DNA of 49,169 nucleotides from Fidelibacterota bacterium. Lineage in GTDB: Bacteria; Fidelibacterota; Marinisomatia; Marinisomatales; TCS55. A model generated the notes under the pieces. That model did not search any database, was not told the DNA's origin, and saw only the letters and a list, made by a program, of their open reading frames with translations. Positions 17,266 through 25,639 of the stretch are shown here, piece after piece. The stretch is from contig JADFRD010000009.1 of NCBI GenBank assembly GCA_022561485.1, positions 1-49,169 on the forward strand. The letters are read 5' to 3'. The position numbers and the translations under genes are program-made. Numbering within the stretch: the stretch's first letter is position 1; every line of letters begins with the position of its first letter.

Positions 17266-18012
17266 CTATTTTTTCCCTATATAAAGGGTACACACACCAA
17301 ATGTTAATGGAATGGCACGACAGTTTTTCAATCCAATGGATTCCATAAGCTTTAGAAATTCCTTTCGAGTTGGAAAATTTATAATGGAATCAGCTAAATA
17401 TTCATACGCTGCAGGATTCTTCGTAAACAACTTGGCTAATTTCGGCAGCATTCCATTGAGATAAAAACTGTAGAAGGTCCGCCACAACCCCGGTTCCGGT
17501 GTGGTGAGTTCAAGAACCATGACTTGTCCATTTGGGACAATAATCCGTTTCATTTCTGATAGCGCTTTTTCCTTATCCGGAATATTTCGGATACCAAACG
17601 CAATGGCAGTCACATCAAAGGAATTATCTTCAAACTCAAGATTTGTGGCATCGCCCCATTTAAGTTTTACTTTGTCTAACAAATTTTGATCAGATACTTT
17701 TTCCATACCCTTATCCACCATTCCCTGGACGAAATCCACACCTGTCACTTTTACTTCCGGATAAGTTTTAGCGCAATCCAACGCCAGGTCTCCTGTTCCT
17801 GTAGCTATATCCAGAAAACGATGTGTGTTTAAAAATTCCATTTCCATAATTGTTCTTTTTCGCCAAGCGATATCCCGTCGACCCGAAAGGAACCGGTTCA
17901 AAAAATCATATTTGTCCGTAACCGATGCAAAAATATCTTTGACGATTTTGATTCTCTGATCGTCTGTCATTTCCTGAACGGATGGGTATTCTTTTTGTTG
18001 TATTTCACTCAT
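17266..18012 (-). CDS. menG: Demethylmenaquinone methyltransferase
   Basis: This SAM-dependent enzyme (UbiE/MenG family) adds the last methyl group to give menaquinone. The 248-residue protein has SVTDKYDFLNRFLSGRRDIAWRKR at the N-terminus, the SAM site FLDIATGTGDLALDCAK (motif I), VTGVDFVQGMV, and the family signature FGIRNIPDKEKALSEM followed by VLELTTPE. Its length matches UbiE/MenG. It follows the TetR gene by 61 bases in the same direction and is the first enzyme gene of the men operon. Confidence 0.96.
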   Translation of the reverse strand: MSEIQQKEYPSVQEMTDDQRIKIVKDIFASVTDKYDFLNRFLSGRRDIAWRKRTIMEMEFLNTHRFLDIATGTGDLALDCAKTYPEVKVTGVDFVQGMVDKGMEKVSDQNLLDKVKLKWGDATNLEFEDNSFDVTAIAFGIRNIPDKEKALSEMKRIIVPNGQVMVLELTTPEPGLWRTFYSFYLNGMLPKLAKLFTKNPAAYEYLADSIINFPTRKEFLKLMESIGLKNCRAIPLTFGVCTLYIGKK

Positions 18013-18073
18013 TATTTTTATGTGTTAAAGTTTTCAAGACCGTAAAAACATGAGCACTTAAACACTTTTGCAC

Positions 18074-18688
18074 TTAAGACAATCCTTTGGAAAATAATTT
18101 AGTGATACCAATCACCCATTGCTCACGATCAAATCGATCTTGATCTCCCAATTCCAAAGCTTCATGATAATCTTTTAGAAATCGGGTCAACACTGCATCC
18201 AAGAAGAAAACAGATTGAGACTTATCCAATTGAGCATCCAATTCATTCCGATCCATGGCATCTTGTATAATGCCGCCAAGATATTCATCGGACATGGATT
18301 GTAATTCATCCACGATTTTTTTCCGATTGGGAGAATCATCGGAATAAATCAGCCTGAAATAGATCCGGGCCAATCTGGGATGCTCTGTGATAAACTGAAC
18401 ACCGGAATCTACAATCTTCGCCAATCGGACATCAAAGGGCAAATCAGCCGTCTCATCCCTGACTTTCCGCAGATACGCCTTTACTTCACCTAGCGCTAAA
18501 TGATAAATATGGAAATACAGACTACTCTTGGTCTTGAAATAATTGAACAAAGATCCCTTGGCAATTCCAGCCCGTTCCACCACTTTATTCATGGATGCGG
18601 TTTCATAATCCCGTTCAGCAAATTCGGAAATGGACGCATTGACAATACGTGCCTGTTTCTCTATGGGTAATTTTTCAAAAGGTTTCAT
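18074..18688 (-). CDS. TetR/AcrR family transcriptional regulator
   Basis: This 204-residue regulator has an N-terminal helix-turn-helix (residues 13-50: ASISEFAERDYETASMNKV, then AGIAKGSLFNYFKTKSSLY), which is typical of TetR, and a variable all-helical ligand domain. The N-terminal MKPFEKLPIEKQARI resembles TetR members that control fatty acid or lipid genes. It heads the men operon, 61 bases before menG. A perfect 9-4-9 palindrome lies 25 bases upstream of its start, so it likely represses itself and perhaps the whole operon. The effector is unknown; an acyl-CoA is a reasonable guess only. Confidence 0.9.
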   Translation of the reverse strand: MKPFEKLPIEKQARIVNASISEFAERDYETASMNKVVERAGIAKGSLFNYFKTKSSLYFHIYHLALGEVKAYLRKVRDETADLPFDVRLAKIVDSGVQFITEHPRLARIYFRLIYSDDSPNRKKIVDELQSMSDEYLGGIIQDAMDRNELDAQLDKSQSVFFLDAVLTRFLKDYHEALELGDQDRFDREQWVIGITKLFSKGLS

Positions 18689-18712
18689 GTTGTTAATTAA
18701 TCAATAAAACGT

Positions 18713-18734
18713 AATTTGACCGGGTGGTCAAATT
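18713..18734. promoter_or_regulatory. Probable TetR operator
   Basis: AATTTGACC (18713-18721) and GGTCAAATT (18726-18734) are perfect inverted arms with a 4-base centre. On the minus strand the TTGACC of this palindrome could also be the -35 box for the TetR-men transcript, with TTTATT 17 bases further on, so bound regulator would block the promoter. Confidence 0.75.
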
Positions 18735-18991
18735 AAACAAAATAGACTATAAATTATAATACAATCTTTAAGAATTTTAGTGTTTTTTATATTGAACTAG
18801 TTCGCCTATAAAGATTATATAAGCAGATAATAATACTGTGTTTATAATCATAGAAAAATGTTTTCTATTGAAAATAGTTTCGGAATTCTCATCGGTAGAA
18901 CCACCCGGATTATTATGAAATCTCTGGAGACTTATTCAGGGAAAATGATAATCTATTTCTTTGATTTAAATAACGAAGGAATTTCATATTG

Positions 18992-19022
18992 TTTACTTGT
19001 AAATAGTTTCCATGTGAATTAT
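18992..19022. promoter_or_regulatory. MarR-type double-palindrome box upstream of the catabolic cluster
   Basis: TTTACTTGTAAA (18992-19003) is followed by ATAGTT-N8-AATTAT (19003-19022). The same layout, with compensating base changes (TTTGCTTGCAAA then ATAGTT-N8-AACTAT), lies at 46286-46316 in front of the MarR gene. It ends 4 bases before the candidate -35 box. Confidence 0.75.
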
Positions 19023-19026
19023 TGTA

Positions 19027-19054
19027 TTGCATTTATATCATAACAATATATAAT
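19027..19054 (+). promoter_or_regulatory. Candidate promoter of the catabolic cluster
   Basis: TTGCAT (19027-19032) and TATAAT (19049-19054) are 16 bases apart, directly after the MarR-type box and about 155 bases before the first catabolic gene. Consensus match only. Confidence 0.45.
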
Positions 19055-19210
19055 TTAAATATCCAGTCCCTTTTATCTTATTTTCTATATTCACTAGGAT
19101 GGCTCATTTATCCATTCATTGATAATTGAAAATAATGAAAGGTATTTTGATATGAAAAACGAAAATTCACCAAAAAAAATGAAAAATACCAACAATAGTT
19201 AGATATCCTT

Positions 19211-21229
19211 ATGAGCTATTATTTTAAAAGTTTGTCTATTAATCGACTATCCATCATCGGTGCCGGGCAAATTGGTCCGGACATTTGTCTGCATTTTTCT
19301 AAAGTATTCTCAAAATATCCTGTTGAATTGGTTCTGGTGGATATTTCTGAAGATGCACTTGCCAATGCAAAAGCCAGAATAGAAAAGAAAATACAGAAAG
19401 GTGTTGAAACAGGTGCGTTTAAGCCTGAAATGGCCGAATCCATGAGAAGCAGTATTACATATACCTCAGACTACCAAAATATAGCCGGATCGGAAATAGT
19501 GGTGGAAGCTGCCACGGAAGATGAGAAAATAAAAAATATTATTTTTAACCAAGTAGAAAAGATCTGTGATGACAACTGCTTTTTCCTTTCGAATTCATCT
19601 CATATGCGACCAGAAGTCATTTTCCAAAATATTGAGAATAAAAAACGCTGCCTGGTTACCCATTATTTTTTCCCGGCAGAACGTAACCCTATAGTAGAAA
19701 TTATTCCCGGAGAAAAGACCAGCGAGAGCATCACTGATACACTCATGGGATTCTATGAAGCCATAGGGAAGGTTCCTATAAAAGTGAAAAGTTCTTATGG
19801 TTATGCGGTGGATCCCATATTCGAAGGTCTATGCCAAACAGCCATTTTATGCCTTGAAAAAGGGTACGGTACCGTCAAAGAAATTGACGCTATCGCCCAG
19901 AAATCACTCGGGTTAGGTATTGGCCCATTTACAGCGCTTACATTGACCGGCGGAAATTCCATTACGAATCATGGTTTGGATGAAATGAACCATGAACTTA
20001 TGCCCTGGTTTAAGTCCCCCAAAGCTTTGCAAGATTCTGTCGAAAATAACACCCCTTGGGATATAGCAAAACGGGGTGAAAAAGTGGAGATTTCACCGGA
20101 AAAAGAGGGTATTTTAGAAAAGCAATTCCTGGGGGCTTACTTTGCCTTGTCCTCCTATATTCTGGATATTGGAATTTGCAGTATCCACGATTTGAATATG
20201 GCCTGCGAGATTGCACTGGTTATGCAAGCACCTTTCACGTTGATGAACAAGATTGGTCTCGAAAATGCTTACCAAATTGTAGAAGATTTTTGTATTGAAC
20301 ACACAGAATTTCCCATTCCGGAATCCCTTAAAAAAGCGAAGGCGGCTGGGAAATGGGAAATCTCCCATATAGTTAAAACAGTGCAAGATCAAGTGGCTGT
20401 CATTACAATACGCCGACCCAAAGTATTGAATGCATTGAATCTTGAAGTCATCGCCGATTTGGAAACAGCCTTGGTAGATGCAGAAACGGATAATTCCATT
20501 TTCGGATCGGTCATCACCGGTTTTGGTGTAAAGGCCTTTGTTTCCGGTGCAGACATTCATATGCTGTCCTCACTGAAAACGCCGGAAGAAGGTTATGAAA
20601 ATGCCCGGAGTTTTCAAGTGGTTTTCAGCAAAATTCAAAAACTGAAAAAACCGGTAATCTGTGCCATGAACGGATTCGCTTTTGGAGGCGGGAACGAACT
20701 TGCCATGTCCTGTACCATGAGAATCTGCAAAAAAGGGTTGCCCGTATTGGCTTGCCAGCCGGAAGTGAAGCTTGGTTTCATTCCCGGTGCCGGCGGCACG
20801 CAACTCCTGCCGAGATTAGTAGGTATTAACACTGCTGCCGAAATATTACGCACCGGCCGACCTGTGTCTTCCTCGGAAGCAATGGAAATTGGCTTGATTG
20901 ACAAGGAAGTTGAAGGTGATCTTATAGAAGAAGGCATTTCTCTTGTGAAACAAATTGCTGATGGCTCTTTAGCGGTTTTGCCTATGGTGGAAACGCCCAT
21001 AAGAAATGGAGAGAAAATCACGGATGTGGAACTGGGGCACTTGAGCAAAGCCATTGATTCAATTCTGACCAAGACTATTTATGAAGGCGCTGAAATGACC
21101 CTGGAAGATGGCTTGGAATTTGAAGCAAGGCAGTTTGGAGAATGTATGAAAACAGAGGATATGAAAATCGGCTTGAAAAATTTTGTGGAAAACGGACCGA
21201 AAATGAAGGCAGAATTTGTTCATAAATAA
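19211..21229 (+). CDS. Fused 3-hydroxyacyl-CoA dehydrogenase / enoyl-CoA hydratase
   Basis: This 672-residue beta-oxidation protein has the dehydrogenase first and the hydratase second, the reverse of FadB/FadJ and like the archaeal bifunctional crotonyl-CoA hydratase/3-hydroxybutyryl-CoA dehydrogenase. The NAD site is IGAGQIGPDI (about residues 16-25); the catalytic His is in VTHYFFPAERNPIVEI. From about residue 385 the crotonase part shows ITIRRPKVLNALN, FVSGADIHML, NGFAFGGGNELAM and LGFIPGAGGTQLLPRLVG, with the catalytic Glu pair positions kept. In the proposed pathway it would hydrate 2-aminocinnamoyl-CoA and oxidise the product to a 3-oxoacyl-CoA. It is the first gene after the MarR-type box. 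Confidence 0.9.
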   Translation: MSYYFKSLSINRLSIIGAGQIGPDICLHFSKVFSKYPVELVLVDISEDALANAKARIEKKIQKGVETGAFKPEMAESMRSSITYTSDYQNIAGSEIVVEAATEDEKIKNIIFNQVEKICDDNCFFLSNSSHMRPEVIFQNIENKKRCLVTHYFFPAERNPIVEIIPGEKTSESITDTLMGFYEAIGKVPIKVKSSYGYAVDPIFEGLCQTAILCLEKGYGTVKEIDAIAQKSLGLGIGPFTALTLTGGNSITNHGLDEMNHELMPWFKSPKALQDSVENNTPWDIAKRGEKVEISPEKEGILEKQFLGAYFALSSYILDIGICSIHDLNMACEIALVMQAPFTLMNKIGLENAYQIVEDFCIEHTEFPIPESLKKAKAAGKWEISHIVKTVQDQVAVITIRRPKVLNALNLEVIADLETALVDAETDNSIFGSVITGFGVKAFVSGADIHMLSSLKTPEEGYENARSFQVVFSKIQKLKKPVICAMNGFAFGGGNELAMSCTMRICKKGLPVLACQPEVKLGFIPGAGGTQLLPRLVGINTAAEILRTGRPVSSSEAMEIGLIDKEVEGDLIEEGISLVKQIADGSLAVLPMVETPIRNGEKITDVELGHLSKAIDSILTKTIYEGAEMTLEDGLEFEARQFGECMKTEDMKIGLKNFVENGPKMKAEFVHK

Positions 21230-21237
21230 AATGGACA

Positions 21238-21335
21238 AGGAAAAAGGATATGGAATTTTGGATTGTTGGATGAATGGAAGAAAACGAATGAACAATCATC
21301 CAATCATCCATTCAACTAATCAACCATCATTAAAG
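21238..21335. repeat. ATGGAT/ATCCAT inverted low-complexity repeat
   Basis: GGAATTTTGGATTGTTGGAT is followed about 30 bases later by ATCATCCAATCATCCATTC, its loose reverse complement. It occupies the gap before the hydantoinase A gene. Confidence 0.55.
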
Positions 21336-21341
21336 TAGTAA

Positions 21342-23459
21342 ATGAAATACAAACTTGGTGTAGATATAGGCGGAACATTCACGGATTTTTTCCTGGTGTC
21401 CGATGCAGGTGATACTGTTATGCATAAAACACTGTCCACTCCGGAAGATTCGTCCATCGGTTTCATCACGGGGATGAAAGAATTAGCTGAAAAGCTCTCT
21501 ATTGATGAAAACGAATTTATCCAAAGCATTGAAGCAATAGTGCACGGAACCACCATCGCCACCAATACATTGCTAACGCTGCAAGGAGCAAAAACGGCAT
21601 TAATTACCACAAAAGGATTGCGTGATGCACTTGAAATGCGCCGTGGAATTCGGGAAGAACAATATAATAACCATTACCAAAATGTGACTCCGTTGGTCCC
21701 TCGCTATTTACGATTAACTGTGAATGAACGAATTGATGCCGATGGAAACATCGTAACGCCGGTGATTGAATCAGAATTGGAAGGCATCGTTGAGAAGTTA
21801 AAATCTGAAAGTGTTGAATCTGTCGCTGTTTGCTTTATGAATTCCTATCTTAACGTAACCCATGAAAAACAAGTCACGGAATATTTACGGAATAAATTAA
21901 AAGATGTTTACATAACTGCATCTTACGAAGTGTTACCTTCAATTCGATTTTATGAGCGGGTAAGCACAACGGTGGTAAATGCTTATATCGGCGTGGTCGT
22001 GGACAAGTATATTGCTTCACTGTTAAGCAAATTAGATGCACTCAACTTTAAAGGTGGTTTTTCAATTATGCAGTCCAATGGCGGTGTTGTTTCTCCTGAT
22101 ATTGTTCGGAAAATTCCAGCAGTGACCGTTTTATCCGGTCCGGCAGCCGCGCCCATCGCCGGAGCCTTTTATGCGGAAATGCTTGGGTTTGACAACTGTA
22201 TTACGATGGACATGGGCGGCACCAGTTTTGATGCCAGTATGGTGGTGGACGGGCAATGCGTTACCAGCACGGAGGGTGATATAAACCGCTATAGAATTGC
22301 TCTTCCTTCTTTGGATATTATTACCATTGGCGCCGGCGGTGGAAGCATAGGCTGGGTGGACAGCGGCGGCTTGCTCCAGATGGGACCTCAAAGCGCCGGG
22401 GCCTTGCCGGGACCTGTTTGCTATGATAGAAACGGAGAAGAGCCGGCTTGCACAGATGCAGATTTGATTTTGGGTTATCTTGATCCAAATTTCTTTGCCG
22501 GAGGGAAGTATAAACTCAATAAAGATAAAGCAACGAAAGAATTGGAGAAAAAGTTAGCGGTTCCACTGGGTCTTTCGATAATGGAAACAGCCGCCGGGAT
22601 GTACCGTGTAATCAATATGAATATGGCACAGGGTGTTCGTCAGGTATCGGTTGAACGGGGTTATGATCCGAGAGAATTTTTAATGATTGTGGCTGGTGGT
22701 GCGGGACCTATACACGCCGGGGAAATCTGCCGAGAATTGGAAATCCCCATGTTTGTTGTGCCCAATGTGGCGCCCATTTTCTGCGCAACAGGTATGCTTT
22801 TGGGAGACTTGAAACACGATTATGTCCGGTCCTATATCACGCGATTTTCTGATATTGATAAGACGTTTTTCCTTAATCTTTACGATGAAATGAAACAGGA
22901 AAGTTTTGATACGCTTTCCCGGGAAGGAATTAGCAATAATCAGACCGAATTCATTCCCACCCTGGATTTACGTTATGTGGGGCAATATCATGAAGTTCCC
23001 CTTCAGGTTGGGATGGATGATATTTTTTCATTCAATCTGGATAAGATTAAAAAAGAATTTCATAGAGAACACAACCGTCAGTTCGGCTATTCCCTCGAAG
23101 AGGAAGGTACAGAATTAGAAATCATTAATGTCCGTTTACGGGCGATTGGTGTGACAGATAAGCCCAATTCATTTGCAAAAATGGATGAGTCTGATCCATT
23201 GAAAAATCCTGATTTTGCATTTAAGTGTCAACGGAATGTCTATATTCCGGAACTAAACGACTTCAAAGAAATTCCTGTATTTGATGGCGATAAACTGACA
23301 GGTAAATATACCATTGAAGGACCCGCTATAATCGAACAGATTAATACTACTATCTTTTTGGGAGAAACGTATGACTGTGACACGGGTATCGGTGGATCGT
23401 TCATTGTATACAACAAAAATAAATACCCGGATGGGTTTGACATTACAAAGAATAATTGA
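21342..23459 (+). CDS. Hydantoinase/oxoprolinase A subunit (ATP-dependent amide hydrolase)
   Basis: This 705-residue protein is a HyuA-type subunit of ATP-dependent cyclic amidases or carboxylases (N-methylhydantoinase, 5-oxoprolinase, acetophenone carboxylase). It starts with the actin-like ATP site VDIGGTFTD (residues 6-14), followed by VHGTTIATNTLL, LSGPAAAPIAGAF and TMDMGGTSFD, the second phosphate loop. The C-terminal domain has VSVERGYDPREF and AGGAGPIHA. It lies 10 bases before its partner B subunit. In the anaerobic indoleacetate pathway such a pair opens the lactam ring of oxindoleacetate at the cost of ATP, which is the role proposed here from context. Confidence 0.9.
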   Translation: MKYKLGVDIGGTFTDFFLVSDAGDTVMHKTLSTPEDSSIGFITGMKELAEKLSIDENEFIQSIEAIVHGTTIATNTLLTLQGAKTALITTKGLRDALEMRRGIREEQYNNHYQNVTPLVPRYLRLTVNERIDADGNIVTPVIESELEGIVEKLKSESVESVAVCFMNSYLNVTHEKQVTEYLRNKLKDVYITASYEVLPSIRFYERVSTTVVNAYIGVVVDKYIASLLSKLDALNFKGGFSIMQSNGGVVSPDIVRKIPAVTVLSGPAAAPIAGAFYAEMLGFDNCITMDMGGTSFDASMVVDGQCVTSTEGDINRYRIALPSLDIITIGAGGGSIGWVDSGGLLQMGPQSAGALPGPVCYDRNGEEPACTDADLILGYLDPNFFAGGKYKLNKDKATKELEKKLAVPLGLSIMETAAGMYRVINMNMAQGVRQVSVERGYDPREFLMIVAGGAGPIHAGEICRELEIPMFVVPNVAPIFCATGMLLGDLKHDYVRSYITRFSDIDKTFFLNLYDEMKQESFDTLSREGISNNQTEFIPTLDLRYVGQYHEVPLQVGMDDIFSFNLDKIKKEFHREHNRQFGYSLEEEGTELEIINVRLRAIGVTDKPNSFAKMDESDPLKNPDFAFKCQRNVYIPELNDFKEIPVFDGDKLTGKYTIEGPAIIEQINTTIFLGETYDCDTGIGGSFIVYNKNKYPDGFDITKNN

Positions 23460-23469
23460 TTGAATATAA

Positions 23470-25152
23470 ATGGTTAAAATAGACAAAATTCTTCTTTCGA
23501 TTTTCCAGCGTTCTTTTAAATCCATCACAGATGAAATGAGCATTTCACTGACCAAAACAACACGATCACCAATTTTATGCGAAGCCAAAGATTTTGTCAC
23601 CGGATTGTACGATTCTACAGGCCAAATGCTTGAACAGACGGAAAATTTGCCCATTCTATCATTTTCGCTTGGGCCTGTATGCCGGGTTATTATTGATCAA
23701 TACGGAAACAATATTTATCCCGGTGATGTGATTATCCATAATGATGTGTTTACCATGGGGAATCAGAATAATGATGTGGCTATTTTTAAACCCATTTTCC
23801 AAGATGAAACTCTCATTGGGTGGGCGGCAGCAAAAGGACATCAGGCAGATATCGGCGGCGCAGTGCAGGGCGGCTACAATCCAAAAGCAACGGAGGTCTG
23901 GCAGGAAGCAATTCGAATTCCGGCAGTTAAGCTGTACGAAAAAGGCGAATTGCGGAAAGATGTGTGGAATCTCATATTCGCTAACATTCGTTTGACCATG
24001 GTTCAGGAAGATATCAAAGCCCAAATTGGCGCCTGCACTTTAGGTGAAAGACGACTTCAGGCATTAGTTAATAAATATGGAATCGATTCTTACAAAGCCC
24101 ATAAAAAGGAATTGTTCAATTCCACAGAAACAATGATGCGCGCCGAAATTGCTGCTATTCCTAATGGTGTTTATTATGGCGACAGTATGGTGTATTATGA
24201 CGGAAAACATAAAGGAACAGAATTTACGATTCGTGCAAAAGTGACAGTAGATGATGATTCAATCATCTTTGACTTTTCTGATTCATCTCCCCAAACTAAA
24301 GGATTTGTCAACGGGACATACACATCCACATGCTCTGCGATTACCTTATCTTTTCTGCAAATGGTAAATCCAAATATTCCCCATAATGAGGGCATGATAA
24401 AACCCTTAACCTACATTGTACCAGAAGGAATTATTTTAAATGCATCCTACCCGGCTGCTACAACCTTTGGGAATCATCTTTGTCCCCAGGTAGCGGATTC
24501 GATAGCAAAAGCATTAAGCACAGCGATACCGGATAAAATTACAGCTGGATGGAATCATTTATTATGCTCTCTCTTTACAGGAAATCACCCGCGAACCCAG
24601 GAAAAATACGTGGATATCTGTTTTCTTGGGTTAAAGGGCGGTTCCGGTGCTTTGAATGGTTCTGACGGCTATGACCATATTGGAATGATTGATGCATCCG
24701 GGGGTATATTAGATCAGGATTATGAAATGTTTGAACAACAAACACCCCATACGCTTTTACATCATGAATATTTACAGGATTCCGGCGGCCCGGGGCAATG
24801 GCGCGGCGGTTTGGGTGTTGTGACAAAAATCAAACTGGGGGGTGATGATACAACAATGGTTGTATTTGGAGATGGAGATGTAAAACCTCCCTACGGTTTA
24901 TTTGGAGGGAAAACGAGTGTATTAAATAAAATTTCTCTCACTTATCCCGATGGGGAAAAAATGGTCCCCATGAGCAAAGATATGATAGAAGGAATCCCTA
25001 GCGGAACTCTCTACTACCAGGTTGCTGGTGGCGGCGGTGGGTATGGAAACCCCAAAGACCGAGATGAAGGAATGGTGAGAAATGATGTTCAAAATGAAGT
25101 AGTTTCCAAAAGTCAGGCTGAAGAAGTTTATGGTGTTCAAATAAAGGATTAA
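23470..25152 (+). CDS. Hydantoinase/oxoprolinase B subunit
   Basis: This 560-residue HyuB-type subunit pairs with the A subunit upstream to form the ATP-dependent amidohydrolase. Family blocks are visible: LTKTTRSPILCEAKDFVTGL near residue 27, GDVIIHNDVFTMGNQNNDV near residue 83, WAAAKGHQADIGG with conserved His and Asp, and near the end HHEYLQDSGGPGQWRGGLG and AGGGGGYGNPKDRD. Its length is normal. It ends one base before the small Cys-rich protein gene. Substrate by sequence alone is open; the surrounding genes point to a lactam formed from indoleacetate. Confidence 0.9.
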   Translation: MVKIDKILLSIFQRSFKSITDEMSISLTKTTRSPILCEAKDFVTGLYDSTGQMLEQTENLPILSFSLGPVCRVIIDQYGNNIYPGDVIIHNDVFTMGNQNNDVAIFKPIFQDETLIGWAAAKGHQADIGGAVQGGYNPKATEVWQEAIRIPAVKLYEKGELRKDVWNLIFANIRLTMVQEDIKAQIGACTLGERRLQALVNKYGIDSYKAHKKELFNSTETMMRAEIAAIPNGVYYGDSMVYYDGKHKGTEFTIRAKVTVDDDSIIFDFSDSSPQTKGFVNGTYTSTCSAITLSFLQMVNPNIPHNEGMIKPLTYIVPEGIILNASYPAATTFGNHLCPQVADSIAKALSTAIPDKITAGWNHLLCSLFTGNHPRTQEKYVDICFLGLKGGSGALNGSDGYDHIGMIDASGGILDQDYEMFEQQTPHTLLHHEYLQDSGGPGQWRGGLGVVTKIKLGGDDTTMVVFGDGDVKPPYGLFGGKTSVLNKISLTYPDGEKMVPMSKDMIEGIPSGTLYYQVAGGGGGYGNPKDRDEGMVRNDVQNEVVSKSQAEEVYGVQIKD

Positions 25153-25153
25153 A

Positions 25154-25639
25154 ATGAGTTTCACAATAGAACAAAAATTTAATGCCCTTTGCCAAATCAC
25201 ACGTGCATCCCATTTTGAATGGAGGGAAGCGTTTATAAAAATGTTCCCGAACATGGATCCAAAGGAAGCCGTTTTGAAATATTGGGAAATTGTTGGCCAT
25301 GATACGGCAAAAGCCTACCTTAAAAATGTGGATAGAAATAAACCGGTTATTCCCCAAATTGCGGAAATGATTGTAAATAGTTCATTGGCTATGGGAGAAA
25401 CCGCAACCATGAATGTAGAAAGTAACGGCAATGTCCGATTGGTTCACTCGGACTGTCCCTGGTACGATTGGCATAAAAAATATGATGCTCTTAATGAAGA
25501 CCAACCTGGATGCGATTGCTGGTTTCAAACGATTGTGGAAGATGTCAATCAGGAACTCGGTACCCATATTCAAGTGGAAACCATCAGTTCTCTTCCCAAT
25601 GGGGACGATAACTGTACACGGATTTTTTCGGAGAAATAA
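25154..25639 (+). CDS. Small Cys-rich protein, possibly ATC-hydrolase-like partner of the hydantoinase
   Basis: The family is not certain. The 161-residue protein is mostly helical in its first half (ITRASHFEWREAFIKMF, then AVLKYWEIVGHDTAKAYL). The second half has a Cys pattern: DCPWYDW (C103), PGCDCWF (two Cys 2 apart) and DDNCTRIF near the C-terminus. This resembles the L-2-amino-thiazoline-4-carboxylate hydrolase family, where CPW and paired Cys are conserved. It is locked between hydantoinase B (1-base gap) and the acyl-CoA dehydrogenase (1-base overlap), so it likely acts with the ring-opening step, as a third subunit, a metal-binding helper or a separate C-N hydrolase. The role is inferred from position. 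Confidence 0.6.
   Translation: MSFTIEQKFNALCQITRASHFEWREAFIKMFPNMDPKEAVLKYWEIVGHDTAKAYLKNVDRNKPVIPQIAEMIVNSSLAMGETATMNVESNGNVRLVHSDCPWYDWHKKYDALNEDQPGCDCWFQTIVEDVNQELGTHIQVETISSLPNGDDNCTRIFSEK

Larger units (their letters stand above)
18735..19210. other. AT-rich divergent control region
   Basis: This region separates the minus-strand TetR-men operon from the plus-strand catabolic cluster. It holds a MarR-type box (18992-19022) and a candidate promoter (19027-19054), listed separately. No convincing gene is present; a 61-codon frame at 18858 lacks a ribosome binding site and family features. Confidence 0.6.

Noticed and set aside
18858..19043. 61-codon open frame in the divergent control region
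   Set aside because: No ribosome binding site, no family features, and it overlaps the MarR-type box and the start of the promoter region; AT-rich chance frame.
19152..19202. 16-codon frame (MKNENSPKKMKNTNNS) before the first catabolic gene, as a leader peptide
   Set aside because: No run of a control amino acid and no terminator hairpin follows, so attenuation is not supported.
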